Assembly (NCBI GenBank): GCA_017654935.2
Contig: CM065691.1
Coordinates: 29,459,214-29,523,213 of the forward strand
Direction of reading: 5' to 3'
DNA length: 64,000 bases
Source of the DNA: Phymorhynchus buccinoides
Lineage: Eukaryota > Mollusca > Gastropoda > Neogastropoda > Raphitomidae
Shown here: in pieces, positions 55,951 through 59,986 of the stretch
Position numbering within the stretch: the first letter of the stretch is position 1
Layout of the letters: each line of letters begins with the position of its first letter
Position numbers and translations under genes: made by a program
Notes under the pieces: generated by a model
What the model saw: the letters and a program-made list of their open reading frames with translations, nothing else
The model's database searches: none
What the model was told of the DNA's origin: nothing

Positions 55951-58900
55951 ACTAATGCGCAGTGTTGGACAACGCTTTACAGAGCCTTCAACACCCTGAC
56001 GTACAGCGGGGACGGAAAAGTCATCCTTGCCGGGGGCAACTCGCCAAACGTGCTGGTCTATAACATCCGACACCAGATTCTGATGAAGAAATTCCCCATC
56101 ACCAACAACCACTCTTTAGATGGTGTAGAGGTTTGTGCTTTTGTCAACCGTGCTGTGGGAATTCTACCCATGAGGGTGGGGCTTGAGGGTGGTGGTGAAT
56201 GGGTTTGCTAGGTTGTCTGGGTGTGCGGGTGTCTGACTTTCTGCCTGCCTGTGTTTTTTCAGTTTGTGTGTATGCGCACATGTTCATGCAGAATTCAGAC
56301 CTGCCACTTGCTCCGATTTGAGAGGAGCAGCTCAGATATGTTGAGCATTGCTCCTAGCTCCTCTTGCAACCTCCCCAGCTCCTATATTTTAAAATCTGTC
56401 TTGTATACATTTTCCACTCAATTTCACAACAAAGAGCATGCATTCAAAGCACCAGCTAATGGACATCTAAGGATCAGCATGAGACAGTGAGGGGCTATAC
56501 GAAAATGGATCTCAAATTGACAATGGTCAATATTTCTTACTCTAAAATGGATCTCAAACTGATAAAAACGACTGCATGTTTGAAGAACAAAAGAGAAGGC
56601 CGCACATTTCGAAGTGGCAATGGATTTTACTGGGGGGCCAGTGCCAGCCCCTAGATTCTCGCTCCTCTTTTTTATTCTCAGAATGTGGCAGGTCTGAGAA
56701 TTCTTACTTGTCAATACATTTTAGGGACTTCCTGAAAGGAAATGAGGGGTGAAAAGATGGTACACTGCTAACTAGGTGCGTAACAGAATGGGTGGGAAGG
56801 ACTCGGTGGGAAGGTCTTTGTTTCGTGCCTCGCTAGTGGAAGTCTAAAGCATACAAATCCTGCCCCCTTTCCCCTCAACTACTGGACTGCAAAATATCTA
56901 GTTAGATTGGCTTAGGTGTGCTGCTGGACTTGGCATCATGTCGACATCACGGTAAGCGTGTGCTGGCTGGCCAGGTCATTTAGATATGTAGGGTTTTTAA
57001 ATAGGGTGTGCTCTCCCCTAGTTTTCGTCGATTCTGTGCCACGATGTGGCCGTTTCGAGTACAGAACCAGAACCATATGGCTGAAAGTTGCAATGCCAAT
57101 ATGTGTAAGGTCAAGTAAAGGTCTCATAGCCTATCGGTCTTTGGGACAGTGAACTGTTAAGAGGTTCACCGTGTCACGGGCACGGCATCATGGAAGGCAG
57201 AGCCCATCCCTCTCCTTCCGCCGCCTTTAACCTTCCCTGAATGAATCAGGTACCCATTCACTGCTGGGTGGACAGCGAGGGTGTTCAGGCCAGAAAAATC
57301 TGACTCCAAGTTGGACTCGAACCTGCAACCTTCCACACTGCAGCCGAGCACTCTAACCACTTGACCACGGGCCCCCCAATATGTGGTATTTGCAGTTAAA
57401 GACATATCCAGGGAAGCCTGAAGAAGGGTCACAATATTTTGGATACTCAGACAATTTCATTCTACCCCCATTTCCTCCACCTTGTCAAATCCACACCCAT
57501 TGCCCTCCATCCGCTCCCCTTGTAAGTTAAGTTCAGAGTTGTAAGAATGAGTAATTGAGTGTTTACATTTAATGTGTTTTTATGCTCATTGTGTAGTAGT
57601 CTCAATACTTTTACCTGATTAAAAAAAAAGCTGATATGGTATGTGTGTGCGTGCAAGCGTGTGTGTGTGGTCTATGTGTGCGCGCGTGTGTGTGTTGTGT
57701 TTGTGAGATGTGTTTGTGTATATGAGTGTATGTATGCATGGTGTGTGTGTGTGTGTGACATGTTTTGTGTGTGTATGTTGTCATGAATATATAATTTTAT
57801 TTCATGCTTGCAAATTGTGTGACAATGCATGCTTGGGTATAGGTCAAGATGTGCCACCCCCCCTACATTTCTCGGTTAATTCCATTTTTCCGTTTTTGCC
57901 TTTCTTACCAAACATGAAGCTGTATTTTATGAACATTTTCAGCTTTTTATCTTTGTTCAATAATTAATGATAAAGGCCATTATCTAATAGGACCCCCCCT
58001 ATGTACTGCAGTACACCGCGGCATTTGTCACAGTCATGGTTCATTGCGTTTTTCCGTCTTATAGAGGGGGGGGGTAGGGTTAGGGTTATGGTTAGTATTC
58101 CAAAAAGATAATTAGCTGAAAAGGTTAATAAAATACAGCTTTATATTTGGTAAGAAAGGCAAAAACGGAAAAATTTAATTAACCGAGAAATGGAGGGGGG
58201 TGGCACATCTTTACCTTTACCCATACTTGTATTAGGCCTGTTATAAGTAGTAGTAGTAGTAGTAGTCACAACAGTTGTTGATGATTGTTATGTACATTTT
58301 CTGCTCATGTTATTGGATTTCTGTTTCATGTTTTTATTCCATTTCAATTATGTATAAATCGCCCTGTAGCCTACATAGGATGGGCGCTATATAAATGTTC
58401 CTCATTATTATTATTATTATTAAAGAAAAGCATGAAAGTAAAACTGACAAAGACTGCAGTGTAATAAAATATTCACTGTACCAAAAATTCTTTATCCCCA
58501 AATTATTATTTTAGAAAGGACAAAAATATTTTTTATAATGTCTTGACTTCACAATGTTGCCATTGTCGCAGGAGTTTTTATCCAAACACCAGAAGCGGAA
58601 GGAGGACAGTAGTCAAGAGGTGGAGCTCAGTCTGCCAGGGGTCAAAGAGGGTGACTTCTCCTCCCGCAGACTTCGCCCCGAGATCAGGGTCATGGACCTC
58701 CAGTTTTCCCCCACAGGTAAACCCTGCTTGTTACCGTATTTTTCGGACTAAAAGGCGATACGTTTTTTTTCTCCCAAACTGAGACAGACCCCTGCGCCTT
58801 ATGACTATGATATGACTAATAATAATAATAATAATTAATAATTGTACATTTATATAGCGCTAACAATATAGTAAGAAGATATATCTGAATATTGTGTTAA

Positions 58901-59601
58901 ATTCAGGGGGTGCGCCATATCATCAGGTGCGCCTTTTAGTCCAACAAATACGGTACATTGTAGGAATAGTCTTCCATTCTTAGAATATAAAACATTGGCT
59001 GTTTGCTTTTGTAGGCATCAACGTTTGAAGAAAAAAAAGAGTGTAAATTGTATTGTATTCTTTTTTAAAATGTATTATTATTAGAATGAAACTCGTCCAA
59101 GGTTGAACACATGATTTTGTATTGGAACGCTAGAAGCCACATTTCGGGCAATAAAAAGTGAGTTTTGACAGTGGTGTGGCAGCACACACACAAAATTTAA
59201 ATATGTTTTTGTGATATAAAATCATGCTGTGATTAGCCTGCAGGAAAGGTATGCAGTGAATCCAAAGCTATATGTTTTTTGCAGATGCTTTGGTCTCCAT
59301 ATACCATATTTTTCGGACTATAAGGTGATACTTTTTTCCCAGACTGAGACCCCTGCGCCTTATAATACGACGACTAAAATAGTAAGAAAATATAATAACA
59401 GAATCTGAATTTGGTGTAAAATTTGGGGGGTGCGCCTTATAATCAGGTGCGCCTTATAGTCCGAAAAAATACGGTACGTATATATCCAAACATGTATTCT
59501 TATTCACCCATGCACTCACTTGCATAGCTTTATCTCATTTCCATATGTCTTTCTCTTTTTTTCTGTCTGTTTCTCTCCATCTCTCTGTGTCTGTCTGAGT
59601 T

Positions 59602-59651
<50 letters not shown>

Positions 59652-59953
59652 GCTAACATTCCTCTAAACCTTACAGGTCGGGAGTGGGCGGCGGCCACCA
59701 CAGAAGGCCTGCTGATCTACTCGTTGGACCAGCGGGTCATCTTTGACCCCTACGACCTGGAGCTGGACATCACCCCCAGCAGGGTGAGGTCGGAGCTGCA
59801 GTCTGGGGATTACGCCGGGTCGCTGATCCTGGCTCTGCGCCTCAATGAGGAGAAGGTGGTCCAGGAGGTGCTGGAGTCCACGCCTGTCGACTATGGTGAG
59901 GGGGAAGTGTGTGCGTATGTGTACATGCATGCATGTATGCATGAGTCTCACTC

Positions 59954-59986
<33 letters not shown>

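Noticed and set aside
57310..57378. tRNA gene on the minus strand
   Set aside because: A and B boxes are present, but the sequence after the B box does not complete a cloverleaf and runs into a SINE body.
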